64,000 nt of DNA from Pedococcus sp031456495 (GTDB lineage: Bacteria > Actinomycetota > Actinomycetes > Actinomycetales > Dermatophilaceae): NCBI RefSeq assembly GCF_031456495.1, contig NZ_JAVDUW010000001.1:1798001-1862000 (forward strand), written 5' to 3'. Made by a program: the position numbers and the translations under genes. Every line of letters starts with the position of its first letter. Position 1 is the stretch's first letter. The notes below the pieces were generated by a model. That model had not been told where the DNA came from. It did no database searches and worked only from the letters and a program-made list of their open reading frames with translations. Shown in pieces: positions 42,236 through 50,994 of the stretch.

Positions 42236-43714
42236 CTAGCCGTGGGCCCCCGGAACGGAGCCGGTGACGGGCACCGGCTCCGCGGCATACCCCTCGAGCA
42301 CCCGCTCGGCCACCTCGAAGTCGCCGGCCAGGTCACGGTCACCGAGGTCCTTCGGCAGCTGGTCGCAGCGCGCCAGCGCCTCGGCGAGCGCGCCGACCGG
42401 TCGGGTGCCCGACTGCCGCAGCGCCCGCACGGCGCACACGAGCTCGACCGCCACCAGCCGCCGGTACGCCTGCGCCGCGCGGGTGAGCCGCTCCGCGGCG
42501 GCGGCCGCGAACGACGCGTCGTCCTCGATGCCGGCCGAGACCTGGGCGGTCTGCACCGCCGACGGTGCCGCCGCGGCCTGGCGCACGACCGACACCGCCG
42601 ACGCGGCGACGTACTCGGCGATGAGCAGGCCCGACGACCCCGACGTCTCGTCCGCGAGGAAGAGGGGCAGCCCCTCACGGCCGGTGAGCAGGTGCGCGAC
42701 CCGGGACTGCACCGCGGCGGACGAGCGCGCGAGCGCCAGCAGGGTCGAGTCCGCCCCGAGGGCGAGGTATGCCGCGTGGAAGCCGCCGTGGTGCGCGACC
42801 TGCGGACCGTCCGGGCCGGGGGTGAAGACGGGGTTCTCGGAGGCGGTGTTCACGGCCGTCTCGACGACGGTGCGCAGGTTCGCCGACCAGTCGAGCAGCG
42901 GCCCGTGGACCTGCGGCCAGGTGCGCAGGCCGAAGAAGTCCTGGATGTACGCGGGGCGACCCGGCTGGCCGGTGACGAGGGCACGCACGTGCCCGGCGAC
43001 CTCGGCGGCCCCGGGGAAGGGGGTCGCGTGGGCCGCGGCCTCGCTGAACGCCTCGGGGTTGCCGCGCAGGGCGACGAAGGTGAGGGCGCAGACGGTGCTG
43101 GCAGCGCGGGCGGTGCGGGCCACCGAGCGGGTCGCCAGGGCGGACTCCGCGAGCGCGAAGGCGTTGGAGGACAGCAGGGGGAGCGCGTCGCCGGCGTCGA
43201 GGTGCAGGACCTTCCTCCTCCTGCCGCCCACGCGGTCGCGCTCGCCCAACAGGGTGAGGCCGACCTCCGCGAGAGCCGTCAGGTCGGCGGTGCCGAGCGA
43301 ACCGTGACGGTGCACGACGGGGAGGTCCTCCGCCGGCATACCCGCGAGGTCGGCCAGGGCCACCGCGAGCTCGGTCCGCGCGCCCGACCCGGCCGCGAGC
43401 AGCTGGTTGGCCCGGATCGCCAGGGCCGCGCGCACGACCGGCTCGGGCAGCTGGTCGCCCCATCCGGCGGCGTGCGTGCGCAGCAGCCGCAGGCCGTGCT
43501 CCTCGTCCGAACCGGTCAGCTCCTCCCGCGCGGCACCGACGCCCGTCGTGTGGCCGTACACCTCGCGCCGCTCGGCGACCACGGCCGCGTCGCGGTGGGC
43601 GCGGGCGGCCCGGGCGACGGCGTCCGGGTGCGCTGCCACCGCCGCTCCGCGGGCGAGGACGGCGATGCCCTCGAGGTCGAGGTCCGCGCCGGTGAGGTCG
43701 ACGGTCTGTGCCAC
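42236..43714 (-). CDS. Aromatic amino acid ammonia-lyase family protein lacking the MIO triad
   Basis: A 492-residue, all-helical protein of the histidine/phenylalanine ammonia-lyase family from GTG 43714. The N-terminal YGHTTGVGA loop with the catalytic Tyr, the QDFFGLRTWPQVHG block, SENPVF and HHGGFHAAYLALG are recognisable. At the place where ammonia-lyases have GS(V/L)GASGDL(A/T)PL, which cyclises to the MIO cofactor, this protein reads GSLGTADLTALAEV: Thr142-Ala143-Asp144 with one residue fewer, so no Ala-Ser-Gly to form MIO. The Tyr of the second loop is Phe (QDFF). Normal lyase activity is therefore doubtful. No hut genes are nearby. Convergent with the hydrolase, divergent from the ABC transporter. 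Confidence 0.82.
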   Translation of the reverse strand: MAQTVDLTGADLDLEGIAVLARGAAVAAHPDAVARAARAHRDAAVVAERREVYGHTTGVGAAREELTGSDEEHGLRLLRTHAAGWGDQLPEPVVRAALAIRANQLLAAGSGARTELAVALADLAGMPAEDLPVVHRHGSLGTADLTALAEVGLTLLGERDRVGGRRRKVLHLDAGDALPLLSSNAFALAESALATRSVARTARAASTVCALTFVALRGNPEAFSEAAAHATPFPGAAEVAGHVRALVTGQPGRPAYIQDFFGLRTWPQVHGPLLDWSANLRTVVETAVNTASENPVFTPGPDGPQVAHHGGFHAAYLALGADSTLLALARSSAAVQSRVAHLLTGREGLPLFLADETSGSSGLLIAEYVAASAVSVVRQAAAAPSAVQTAQVSAGIEDDASFAAAAAERLTRAAQAYRRLVAVELVCAVRALRQSGTRPVGALAEALARCDQLPKDLGDRDLAGDFEVAERVLEGYAAEPVPVTGSVPGAHG

Positions 43715-43813
43715 AGGCCCCAGTATCGCGGCCGGGCAACCCTGCGCAGGACAGGTTTCGGGGTCGGTCCGCGGGATCGGCGGGTGTCACCGACAGGCGT
43801 TAAGTTGATCGGC

Positions 43814-44932
43814 ATGATCGTCTTCGACGGCGTGACCAAGGAGTACCCCGATGGCACAGTCGCCGTCGACAACCTGAGCTTCGAGGCGCCCACCGGCAAG
43901 ATCACCGTGCTGGTCGGGCCGTCCGGCTGCGGCAAGACGACCTCCCTGCGGATGATCAACCGGATGATCCGGCCCACCTCGGGCACGATCTCGCTCGACG
44001 GTCGCGACACGGCTCGGATGAAGGAGTCCGAGCTCCGACGCGGCATCGGGTACGTCATCCAGCACGCGGGGCTGTTCCCGCACCGCACGGTCCTGGACAA
44101 CATCGGCACCGTCCCGCGACTGCTCGGCCGCGACAGGCGCGAGACCGAGAAGCGCTCGATGGAGCTGCTCGAGCGGGTCGGCCTCGACCCGGCCTTCGCC
44201 AGGCGGTACCCAGCCCAGCTCTCCGGCGGCCAGCAGCAGCGCGTCGGTGTCGCCCGGGCGCTCGCCGCCGACCCGCCGGTGATGCTCATGGACGAGCCGT
44301 TCAGCGCCGTCGACCCGGTCGTGCGCGAGCAGCTGCAGGACGAGTTCCTGAGGCTGCAGGGCGAGCTCGGCAAGACCATCGTCTTCGTCACCCACGACAT
44401 CGACGAGGCGATCAAGCTCGGGGACCAGGTGGCCGTGCTCCAGGTGGGCGGCCACCTCGCGCAGATCGCCGAACCGGCCTACCTGCTCGCCCACCCGGTC
44501 AACGACTTCGTCGCGGACTTCGTGGGCCGGGACCGCGGCTACCGGGCGCTGTCGTTCCAACCGACCCCGAAGCTGCCGCTGCGTCCCGAGCGCACCATCA
44601 CCGTCGGGGAGTCGACCAAGGGCATCGACGCGGACTGGCTGCTCGTCGTCGACGAGCGCAACCACCCGCTCGGCTGGGTCGAGCCCCGGCGGGTCGACGG
44701 CGAGGTCACCAGCGAGCACCTGCACCGCGGTGGCACCGTGGCCCGGGCCAGCGGCCCGCTGCGCTCGTCCCTCGACGCGGCCCTGTCCAGCCCGAGCCGC
44801 CGCGGCGTCATCGTCGACGACTCCGGCTCCCTCGTCGGCACCGTGCGGGCGCACGAGGTGCTCACCGCGATCGAGGACGCCGACCGGCCCGAGCTGGAGG
44901 ACCGCGACCGCCCCGGGGCCCCGGTCGCATGA
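43814..44932 (+). CDS. Osmoprotectant (glycine betaine/choline) ABC transporter, ATP-binding protein
   Basis: A 372-residue ATPase of the OpuCA/ProV type. VGPSGCGKTTSL is Walker A, LSGGQQQRVGVARAL the ABC signature, LMDEPF Walker B, and VTHDIDEA the switch His. The Q-loop reads YVIQHAGLFPH, typical of the betaine/quaternary amine family. A ~110-residue C-terminal part with one CBS-like segment (SPSRRGVIVDDSGSLVGTVRAHEVL) may sense ionic strength. The next gene starts inside the stop (ATGA). It is the first of four genes for a high-affinity osmolyte importer. Confidence 0.93.
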   Translation: MIVFDGVTKEYPDGTVAVDNLSFEAPTGKITVLVGPSGCGKTTSLRMINRMIRPTSGTISLDGRDTARMKESELRRGIGYVIQHAGLFPHRTVLDNIGTVPRLLGRDRRETEKRSMELLERVGLDPAFARRYPAQLSGGQQQRVGVARALAADPPVMLMDEPFSAVDPVVREQLQDEFLRLQGELGKTIVFVTHDIDEAIKLGDQVAVLQVGGHLAQIAEPAYLLAHPVNDFVADFVGRDRGYRALSFQPTPKLPLRPERTITVGESTKGIDADWLLVVDERNHPLGWVEPRRVDGEVTSEHLHRGGTVARASGPLRSSLDAALSSPSRRGVIVDDSGSLVGTVRAHEVLTAIEDADRPELEDRDRPGAPVA

Positions 44933-45576
44933 CCTGGTTCCTCGACCACGTCGGCGACGTCCTCGACCTCGCCGTGCAGCACGCCTACCTCGCGGGCATC
45001 CCGCTCGTGGTGGGACTGGTCCTCGCCCTGCCCCTGGGCTGGCTGGCCCGGCGCTTCACCTGGCTCTACGCCCCCTTCACCGCGGGCTTCGGACTCCTGT
45101 ACACGATCCCCAGCCTCGCGCTCTTCGTGATCCTGCCGCTCGTCACCGGCTACGGGATCCTGAGCCCGGTCAACGTCATCGTCGCCCTGTCGCTCTACAC
45201 GGTGGCGCTGCTCGTGCGGACCGTGGCCGACGGCCTCGGTGCCGTGCCGGACGACGTCGAGAACGCCGCGACCGCGATGGGCTACACCCGCGGCAAGCGC
45301 TTCTTCGCCGTCGAGCTGCCGCTGGCGGTCCCGGTCATCGCCGCCGGCCTGCGCGTGGCCGCCGTCAGCAACGTCAGCATCGTCAGCGTCGCCACGGTCA
45401 TCGGGGTGCAGCAGCTCGGCCTGCTCTTCAGCGACGGCTTCAACCGCGACTTCTACGACCCGCTCGTCGTCGGCATCCTCGGCTGCGTCGCGCTCGCCCT
45501 GCTCTTCGACGGGGTCATCGTCACGGCGGCCCGCGTGCTGACCCCGTGGACCCGCGCGACAGGAGCCCGGGCATGA
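44929..45576 (+). CDS. Osmoprotectant ABC transporter, permease 1
   Basis: A 215-residue membrane protein with five to six helices. The EAA-like loop (DVENAATAMGYTRGKRFFAVELPLAVPVI) couples to the ATPase. It overlaps the ATPase gene by 4 bp and the second permease gene by 4 bp, so the three are translationally coupled. Homologous to OpuCB/YehY-type permeases for glycine betaine, choline or related quaternary amines. Confidence 0.92.
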   Translation: MTWFLDHVGDVLDLAVQHAYLAGIPLVVGLVLALPLGWLARRFTWLYAPFTAGFGLLYTIPSLALFVILPLVTGYGILSPVNVIVALSLYTVALLVRTVADGLGAVPDDVENAATAMGYTRGKRFFAVELPLAVPVIAAGLRVAAVSNVSIVSVATVIGVQQLGLLFSDGFNRDFYDPLVVGILGCVALALLFDGVIVTAARVLTPWTRATGARA

Positions 45577-46358
45577 ACGGCGTCCTCACCTGGCTCACCG
45601 ACCCGACGAACTGGTCCGGGCCGGACGGCATACCCGGCCAGACGCTCTCCCACCTCTGGTACTCGGGCTTCTCGCTGCTCGTCGCCGCCCTCATCGCCAT
45701 CCCCGCCGGTCTGGCCGTCGGGCACACCGGTCGCGGCCGCTTCCTCGTCGTCGGCCTCGCCGGCGCCGCCCGCGCGATCCCGAGCCTGGGCCTGCTCTAC
45801 CTCATGGTGCTGTGGCTGTTCCCCCGGCTCTCGGGCGACTCGGCGTTCCTCGTGCCGTGCCTCATCGTGCTCGTCGTCCTCGCGATCCCCCCGATCATGG
45901 CGGGGGCGTATGCCGGGGTCGAGGGTGTCGACCCCGCGGCCCGTGACGCTGCGCGCGGCATGGGCATGACCGGTGGCCAGGTGCTGGCCAAGGTCGAGGT
46001 CCCCAACGCGATGCCGCTGATCTTCTCCGGCTTCCGCTCCGCGACCCTCCAGGTGATCGCCACCGCGACCCTGGCCGCCGTGGCGGGCACGGGCGGCCTC
46101 GGCCGGTTCCTCATCGACGGCCAGAAGGTGCGCGACTACCCGCAGATGGCCGGCGGTGCCCTGCTGGTGGCCGTGCTCGCTCTGGTGGTCGACCTGGTCC
46201 TCGCCGTCGTCCAGCGCTACGTCGTCTCGCCCGGGCTCACGGGTCGAGGCACGGGTGGCGGCCGCCGGGGGCGGCGCCGGTTCGCCCAGCGCGGAAATAC
46301 CCCACAGGATGTAGAGATTCGCGAGCCGCGGCGTACCGTGGACGCCCAAGCCAGTTGA
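45573..46358 (+). CDS. Osmoprotectant ABC transporter, permease 2
   Basis: A 261-residue permease, homologous to the first but longer. About six helices; the EAA loop reads VDPAARDAARGMGMTGGQVLAKVEVPNAMPLI. The last ~40 residues are basic and polar (GRGTGGGRRGRRRFAQRGN) and probably cytoplasmic. With permease 1 it forms the heterodimeric channel of an OpuC-type importer. Start ATG 45573 overlaps the previous stop (ATGA). Confidence 0.92.
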   Translation: MNGVLTWLTDPTNWSGPDGIPGQTLSHLWYSGFSLLVAALIAIPAGLAVGHTGRGRFLVVGLAGAARAIPSLGLLYLMVLWLFPRLSGDSAFLVPCLIVLVVLAIPPIMAGAYAGVEGVDPAARDAARGMGMTGGQVLAKVEVPNAMPLIFSGFRSATLQVIATATLAAVAGTGGLGRFLIDGQKVRDYPQMAGGALLVAVLALVVDLVLAVVQRYVVSPGLTGRGTGGGRRGRRRFAQRGNTPQDVEIREPRRTVDAQAS

Positions 46359-46390
46359 CGACCTGTCGACCGAACCGAGAGGCACGACCA

Positions 46391-47323
46391 GTGAAGCTGA
46401 CCAGAATGACCGTGACCGTGGCCACCGTGGCCGCGCTGCTGGGGACGGCCGCCTGTGGCAGCTCCGGTGGCGACCCGCTCGCGACCAAGACCAGCAGCAG
46501 CTCCGCCGGTGGCGGCTCGAGCAGCGGCATCACGGTCGGGTCCGCAGACTTCCCCGAGAGCGCCCTGCTCGCCGAGATCTATGCCGGTGCCCTCGAGGCC
46601 AAGGGCGTCAAGGTGACCAAGCGGCTCAACATCGGTGCGCGCGAGGCCTACATCCCGGCGCTGCAGGACGGGTCGATCGACCTCATCCCCGAGTACACCG
46701 GCGTCCTGACCCAGTACTTCAACAAGAACGCCAAGGCCACCGACGCCGATGGCGTCTACACCGAGCTCAAGTCCTCCCTCCCCGCGACGCTGACCGTGCT
46801 CGACAAGTCGGCGGCCGAGGACAAGGACGCCCTGGTCATGAAGAAGTCCAAGGCCGACCAGCTCGGCGTGAAGTCGATCGCCGACCTCAAGGGCAAGAGC
46901 CAGGACCTCACGGTCGGTGGGCCGCCGGAGTGGAAGACCCGCCTCACCGGCCTGCCCGGGTTCAAGAAGATCTACGGCCTGGAGTTCAAGTCGTTCCGCC
47001 CGCTCGACGCCGGTGGCCCGCTCACCCTCGCCGCCCTCAAGAACGGCCAGATCGACGCGGGTGACCTGTTCACCACGGACCCGAACATCGCGGCCAACGA
47101 CCTCGTGGCGCTCGAGGACCCCAAGAGCATGTATGCCGCGCAGAACGTCGTCCCGCTCATCACCAAGAGCAAGAGCAACGACACCATCGCCGGGGCGCTC
47201 AACGCGGTCTCGGCCAAGCTCGACACCGCGACCCTGGCCGCCCTCCTCAAGGAGGTCGTCGTCGACAAGAAGGACGCGTCGGCGGTGGCCAAGGAGTTCC
47301 TCGGCAAGAACGGCCTCGGCTGA
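46391..47323 (+). CDS. Osmoprotectant ABC transporter, substrate-binding lipoprotein
   Basis: A 310-residue lipoprotein. VAALLGTAACGSS (residues ~14-26) is a signal with lipobox. After a Ser/Gly linker comes the OpuAC-type binding fold (ITVGSADFPESALLAEIYAGALEAKG, IPALQDGSIDLIPEYTGVL, DLTVGGPPEWKTR). The PEYTG motif contains the Tyr of the cation-pi box for quaternary ammonium groups. The start is GTG 46391, 32 bp after the permease stop. A near-perfect hairpin closes the operon. Confidence 0.93.
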   Translation: MKLTRMTVTVATVAALLGTAACGSSGGDPLATKTSSSSAGGGSSSGITVGSADFPESALLAEIYAGALEAKGVKVTKRLNIGAREAYIPALQDGSIDLIPEYTGVLTQYFNKNAKATDADGVYTELKSSLPATLTVLDKSAAEDKDALVMKKSKADQLGVKSIADLKGKSQDLTVGGPPEWKTRLTGLPGFKKIYGLEFKSFRPLDAGGPLTLAALKNGQIDAGDLFTTDPNIAANDLVALEDPKSMYAAQNVVPLITKSKSNDTIAGALNAVSAKLDTATLAALLKEVVVDKKDASAVAKEFLGKNGLG

Positions 47324-47354
47324 CCTGACAGGCCAGGACACCGGCACGCACGAC

Positions 47355-47395
47355 GAGGCCGGGTGTGGACTCCCCCCGAGTCCGCACCCGGCCTC
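47355..47395 (+). terminator. Hairpin terminator of the osmoprotectant operon
   Basis: GAGGCCGGGTGTGGACTC (47355-47372) pairs with 47378-47395 around CCCCC, with one G-U pair, 31 bp after the binding-protein stop. Confidence 0.85.
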
Positions 47396-47564
47396 TGTGC
47401 GGCGGGGCCCCGTCCCGCCTGCGCCGGACGGACCTGGGATGCGCCCCTCCACGCATCCCGTGCCCGTCCCGCGAGCCGTGCGTGGACAAGACTGCCGGGA
47501 CCGTGCCGCCGAGGGCATCGGTGAAACCACCGATACGGGCGAACGACGTCGGTAGCCTGAACGG

Positions 47565-49991
47565 GTGCTGACTCCCTGCGTGGGCCGTGACGAGGTCATC
47601 GACCGCGTCCGGCAGCTGGTCGAGGAGCACCGCTGGGTGACCGTGACCGGGGCGCCCGGCTGTGGCAAGACCCTCGTCGCCCGGCACGCGGCCGCCGCCG
47701 TCCCGGGGTCGCTCTGGGTGACCGCCCACGCCCACAGCTCACGCGCCAGCCTGGTGGCCGCCTGCCTGACCGCGTTGTCGGCCGAGGTGGCGCCCGGCGA
47801 CTCGGAGACCATGGCGCTCAAGCGGGCCCTCGACGGCCGGGACGTCCTGCTCGTGCTCGACGGCGTCGACGCGGTGGACGGCCTGGGCGCCCTGCTGCAG
47901 GACCTGGTCGAGGAGACCGACACCTGGCGGCTGCTGTGCACCGCGCAGACCGTCGCCGGCCGCCCGCACGAGCGGGTGCTCCGGCTGCAGCCGCTGCCGG
48001 CCCCGAAGGCGACCGGCGAGCTCGAGGGCCCCGCGGTCGAGCTGCTGCTGGCCCGGGTGGCGGCAGCCGGCGGCCACCTCGTCGACCTCGACACCCACGG
48101 CCCCACGATCCGGCGCCTCATCACCGCCAGCGGCGGCCTCCCGCTCCTGCTGGAGCAGCTCGCGGTGCAGATCGCCCTCGTCGGCGTCAGCGACGTTGCC
48201 CCCGTGGGATCGATGGACGAGGCGGTCCGGGCCTCCTACGCCCTGCTCGACGAGGAGCAGCAGCGGTGCTTCCGCCGGCTCGCCGTGATCGGGCGGCCCG
48301 TGGGCCTCGACGTCATCGCGCACGGTTGCGGCGTCTCACGGGCGCAGGCGGTCCAGCTCGCCTCGGCACTGTCGCGGCGCAGCCTCGTGGAGGTCCACGC
48401 CGACGGCCGGTTCGCGATGCTCGCGCCGCTGCGCGAGGTCGGGCGGGCCCTCGCCGCCGAGACCGACGACGAGGTGGGCGCGTTCGAGGGGCTGGTCACC
48501 TGGGCCGACGCGGTGCTCCCGCGCGACTTCTTCTCCGGAGCGGCGAACGAGCCGTGGCTCGCCGAGCTCGACCTGCTGGCGATGGCCGTGCGGTACGCCT
48601 GCGCGCAGGACGCGACGCGGGCCCTCGGGTACGAGCTGGCCAACCGGGCGTTCTCGACGCTGTACACGGCCATGCGGGTCCGCGAGGCGGTCGACCTGCT
48701 CGAGTCGGTCCTCGACAGCGGCGACGGCCCGCCCCTCGTCGGCTCCCAGCTCGCCCGCCGCGCCGGCATCTGCGCCTCGGAGGCGCGCGGCACCTACGAG
48801 GGGCTGCGCCTGCTGGAGCGCGCCGAGCAGCACGCCCAGGCGCTCGACCCCCAGGACCGCGACCTCGAGGTCGCCCGCACCGCCGCCATCCGCGCGGAGA
48901 TGCACCTCGACGCCGGCAAGCTCGCCGAGGCCCGCGCCGACGCCGAGCGCACGCTCGAGCTCGGCCAGGCCGATCCGTACGTCGTCCGCCAGGTCCGCCG
49001 CACCCTCATGGACGTCTGCGTGTCCACCGGCGAGTGGGACGAGGCGGAGCGGCTCGCCGCGCTGGTCGTCGACGCGCCTCCGCCGGACGAGCTGTGGATC
49101 GCGCTCGCCGCCCGGGTGCTGCAGGCGAAGGTCGCGTGGGAGCAGGGCCGCCTGGTGGAGGCCGAGTCCCTCGCCCGCGTCGCCCGCGAGCGGGCCCGCG
49201 AGATCCACGAGGACCGCATCGCGCTGCTCGCGGACACGGTGCACCGGCTGGTGACCGGCGAGCCCGGCACCGAGGTCGAGCCGGACGGGCTGCCCTGGGC
49301 CGTCCGTCTCGTCGTGCAGCTGCAGGAGGTGCGCGAGCTGCTCGCCGCCGGCGAGACCGCCCAGGCGGCGGGCCGGGCGGCCGACATCGTCGTCCTCGCC
49401 GACAGCAGCAACCTGGGTCGCGACGCGGTCGAGGCGCGCCTGCTCGTGGGCGACGCCCTCATGGAGCTGGGCGAGCCCGGCCAGGCCCAGGCGTCGTACC
49501 TGTCGGCCCTGCGGCGGGCCGGCCAGGTGCCGCTCCCGCTGCGGGCGGCGGACGCCCTCGACGGGCTGGCCGGTCTGCTGCGCCGGAACGCCAACCCCGC
49601 GCACCGCCACGTCGCGGGTGCCGCGGCCGCGCTGCGGGTCCCGCGCCAGGCGGTCGGCCGCGACCGCCCCGGCGTCGCGTATGCCGCGGGCGCGGTGCGC
49701 GACTGCCCGGCCGGCTGGGTGGTGGACCAGCAGCTGACCCCGGAGGGCGTCGCGGCGGTCACCGCCCTCTTCGCCGCCTCGACGACCGAGGTCGTCACGC
49801 CGCTGGACGCGCTCACCAAGGCCGAGCGTGCGGTGGCGGAGCTGGTCGCCGAGGGACTGACGAGCCGGCAGATCGCGACCCACCTCTTCGTCTCGCCGCG
49901 CACGGTCGACGCGCACCTGTCGCACATCTACCGCAAGCTCGAGATCGCCTCTCGGGCCAAGCTCGCGGCGCTCATGGCCGAGGTCGCCTGA
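47565..49991 (+). CDS. Large LuxR-family regulator with N-terminal ATPase (LAL/STAND type)
   Basis: An 808-residue protein from GTG 47565. VTVTGAPGCGKTLVARHAA is Walker A and VLLVLDGVDAVDG Walker B of a STAND/AAA-type NTPase (residues ~1-250). A winged-helix-like region and TPR-type helices follow (about 350-680: EARADAERTLELGQ, EAESLARVARERARE). Residues ~745-808 are a LuxR HTH (LTKAERAVAELVAEGLTSRQIATHLFVSPRTVDAHLSHIYRKLEIASRAKL). Such proteins bind an inducer through the repeats, hydrolyse ATP, and then activate transcription. The target is unknown; the neighbours are the osmoprotectant operon upstream and an acyltransferase downstream. Confidence 0.9.
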   Translation: MLTPCVGRDEVIDRVRQLVEEHRWVTVTGAPGCGKTLVARHAAAAVPGSLWVTAHAHSSRASLVAACLTALSAEVAPGDSETMALKRALDGRDVLLVLDGVDAVDGLGALLQDLVEETDTWRLLCTAQTVAGRPHERVLRLQPLPAPKATGELEGPAVELLLARVAAAGGHLVDLDTHGPTIRRLITASGGLPLLLEQLAVQIALVGVSDVAPVGSMDEAVRASYALLDEEQQRCFRRLAVIGRPVGLDVIAHGCGVSRAQAVQLASALSRRSLVEVHADGRFAMLAPLREVGRALAAETDDEVGAFEGLVTWADAVLPRDFFSGAANEPWLAELDLLAMAVRYACAQDATRALGYELANRAFSTLYTAMRVREAVDLLESVLDSGDGPPLVGSQLARRAGICASEARGTYEGLRLLERAEQHAQALDPQDRDLEVARTAAIRAEMHLDAGKLAEARADAERTLELGQADPYVVRQVRRTLMDVCVSTGEWDEAERLAALVVDAPPPDELWIALAARVLQAKVAWEQGRLVEAESLARVARERAREIHEDRIALLADTVHRLVTGEPGTEVEPDGLPWAVRLVVQLQEVRELLAAGETAQAAGRAADIVVLADSSNLGRDAVEARLLVGDALMELGEPGQAQASYLSALRRAGQVPLPLRAADALDGLAGLLRRNANPAHRHVAGAAAALRVPRQAVGRDRPGVAYAAGAVRDCPAGWVVDQQLTPEGVAAVTALFAASTTEVVTPLDALTKAERAVAELVAEGLTSRQIATHLFVSPRTVDAHLSHIYRKLEIASRAKLAALMAEVA

Positions 49992-50094
49992 ACGGACCGG
50001 GCAGTCCCGTGCCGCCAGGGTGGGGCGCCCGTGCCGTGCCGGGCTGGCCGGGCCGTCGGGCAGGCCGTGCGGCCGTCCGCTCCGAATCCGGGGT

Positions 50095-50865
50095 GTGCGC
50101 GACCTGACCTACCGTCTCGTGATCGCGGCGTGCCGTGGCCTGTTCCGGGCGCTCGGCCTGCGGATCGACGTGCGCGGGGCCGACCGGCTCCCGGCCACCG
50201 GACCGGTCGTCGTGGCCGCCAACCACAGCAGCTTCATCGACTTCATGGTGGTCGGCCTCGCGGCGACGGTGCGCGGGCGGCTCGTGCGGTTCATGGCGAA
50301 GCAGTCGGTCTTCGACGCCCCGGTGTCCGGGCAGCTCATGCGCGGCATGCACCACATCGCGGTCGACCGGGCCCACGGCGCTGTCGCCGCACGCCACGCC
50401 CTGCGCGCCCTGCGCCGGGGCGAGGTAGTCGGCATCTACCCCGAGGCGACCATCGGCCGCGCGTTCGTCGTCAAGGACCGCGCCGACGTCAGGCGGGGCG
50501 CGGCATACCTCGCGCTCGCGACCGGCGCCCCGCTGGTCCCGGTCGCGCACTGGGGCGTCCACCGCGTGTTCACGGTCGGTGGCCGCTGGAGCCTGCGCCG
50601 CGGCACCGCGGTCACGGTCCTCGTCGGTGAGCCGCTCGTGCCACGCCCCGGCGAGGACGCCGAGGCGCTCACCGACCGGCTGCACGCCACCCTGGTCGAG
50701 ATGGTCGAGCACCTGCTCGACACCTACCCGCAGCCGCCGGCCGAGCCGGGCACCGCCTGGTGGTGGCCCGCCTCCCGGGGAGGGGCTGCGCCGGCATCGC
50801 AGGAGGCGCGCCTCCTCGACGAGGAAGCGCGCCTCCGGGCGGACGCCGGACGGGCCGGCCGCTGA
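50095..50865 (+). CDS. 1-acyl-sn-glycerol-3-phosphate acyltransferase (PlsC-like)
   Basis: A 256-residue membrane-associated acyltransferase. ANHSSFID is the HX4D catalytic motif and YPEATIGR replaces the usual (F/P)EGTR motif; the remaining blocks (FMAKQSVFDAPVSGQLMRGMHHIAVDR, GAPLVPVAHWG) fit PlsC. It transfers an acyl chain to lysophosphatidate or a related acceptor in phospholipid synthesis. The start GTG 50095 is chosen because VRDLTYRLVIAACRGLF begins the conserved N-terminal helix. The last ~50 residues are a poorly conserved polar tail. Convergent with etfD, with palindromes between. Confidence 0.87.
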   Translation: MRDLTYRLVIAACRGLFRALGLRIDVRGADRLPATGPVVVAANHSSFIDFMVVGLAATVRGRLVRFMAKQSVFDAPVSGQLMRGMHHIAVDRAHGAVAARHALRALRRGEVVGIYPEATIGRAFVVKDRADVRRGAAYLALATGAPLVPVAHWGVHRVFTVGGRWSLRRGTAVTVLVGEPLVPRPGEDAEALTDRLHATLVEMVEHLLDTYPQPPAEPGTAWWWPASRGGAAPASQEARLLDEEARLRADAGRAGR

Positions 50866-50903
50866 CCCGCCGCCACGGCATACCGCTCGGACCCTGGGCT
50901 CAC

Positions 50904-50987
50904 CCTCTGCTAGCAGAGGTTGGGCGACTCAGCGCAAGGTGCAACCTCTGCTGAGTGCACGAGCCTCTGCTAGCAGAGGTTCGTGCA
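50904..50987. terminator. Repeated palindromes between convergent genes
   Basis: CCTCTGCTAGCAGAGG, a perfect 16-bp palindrome, occurs at 50904-50919 and 50964-50979; a half copy (AACCTCTGCT) sits between them at 50943-50952. The second is extended to a 32-bp near-perfect palindrome (50956-50987, arms TGCACGA/TCGTGCA outside). It lies between the ends of plsC and etfD, so a bidirectional terminator is likely. Confidence 0.65.
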
Positions 50988-50994
50988 ACACCGG

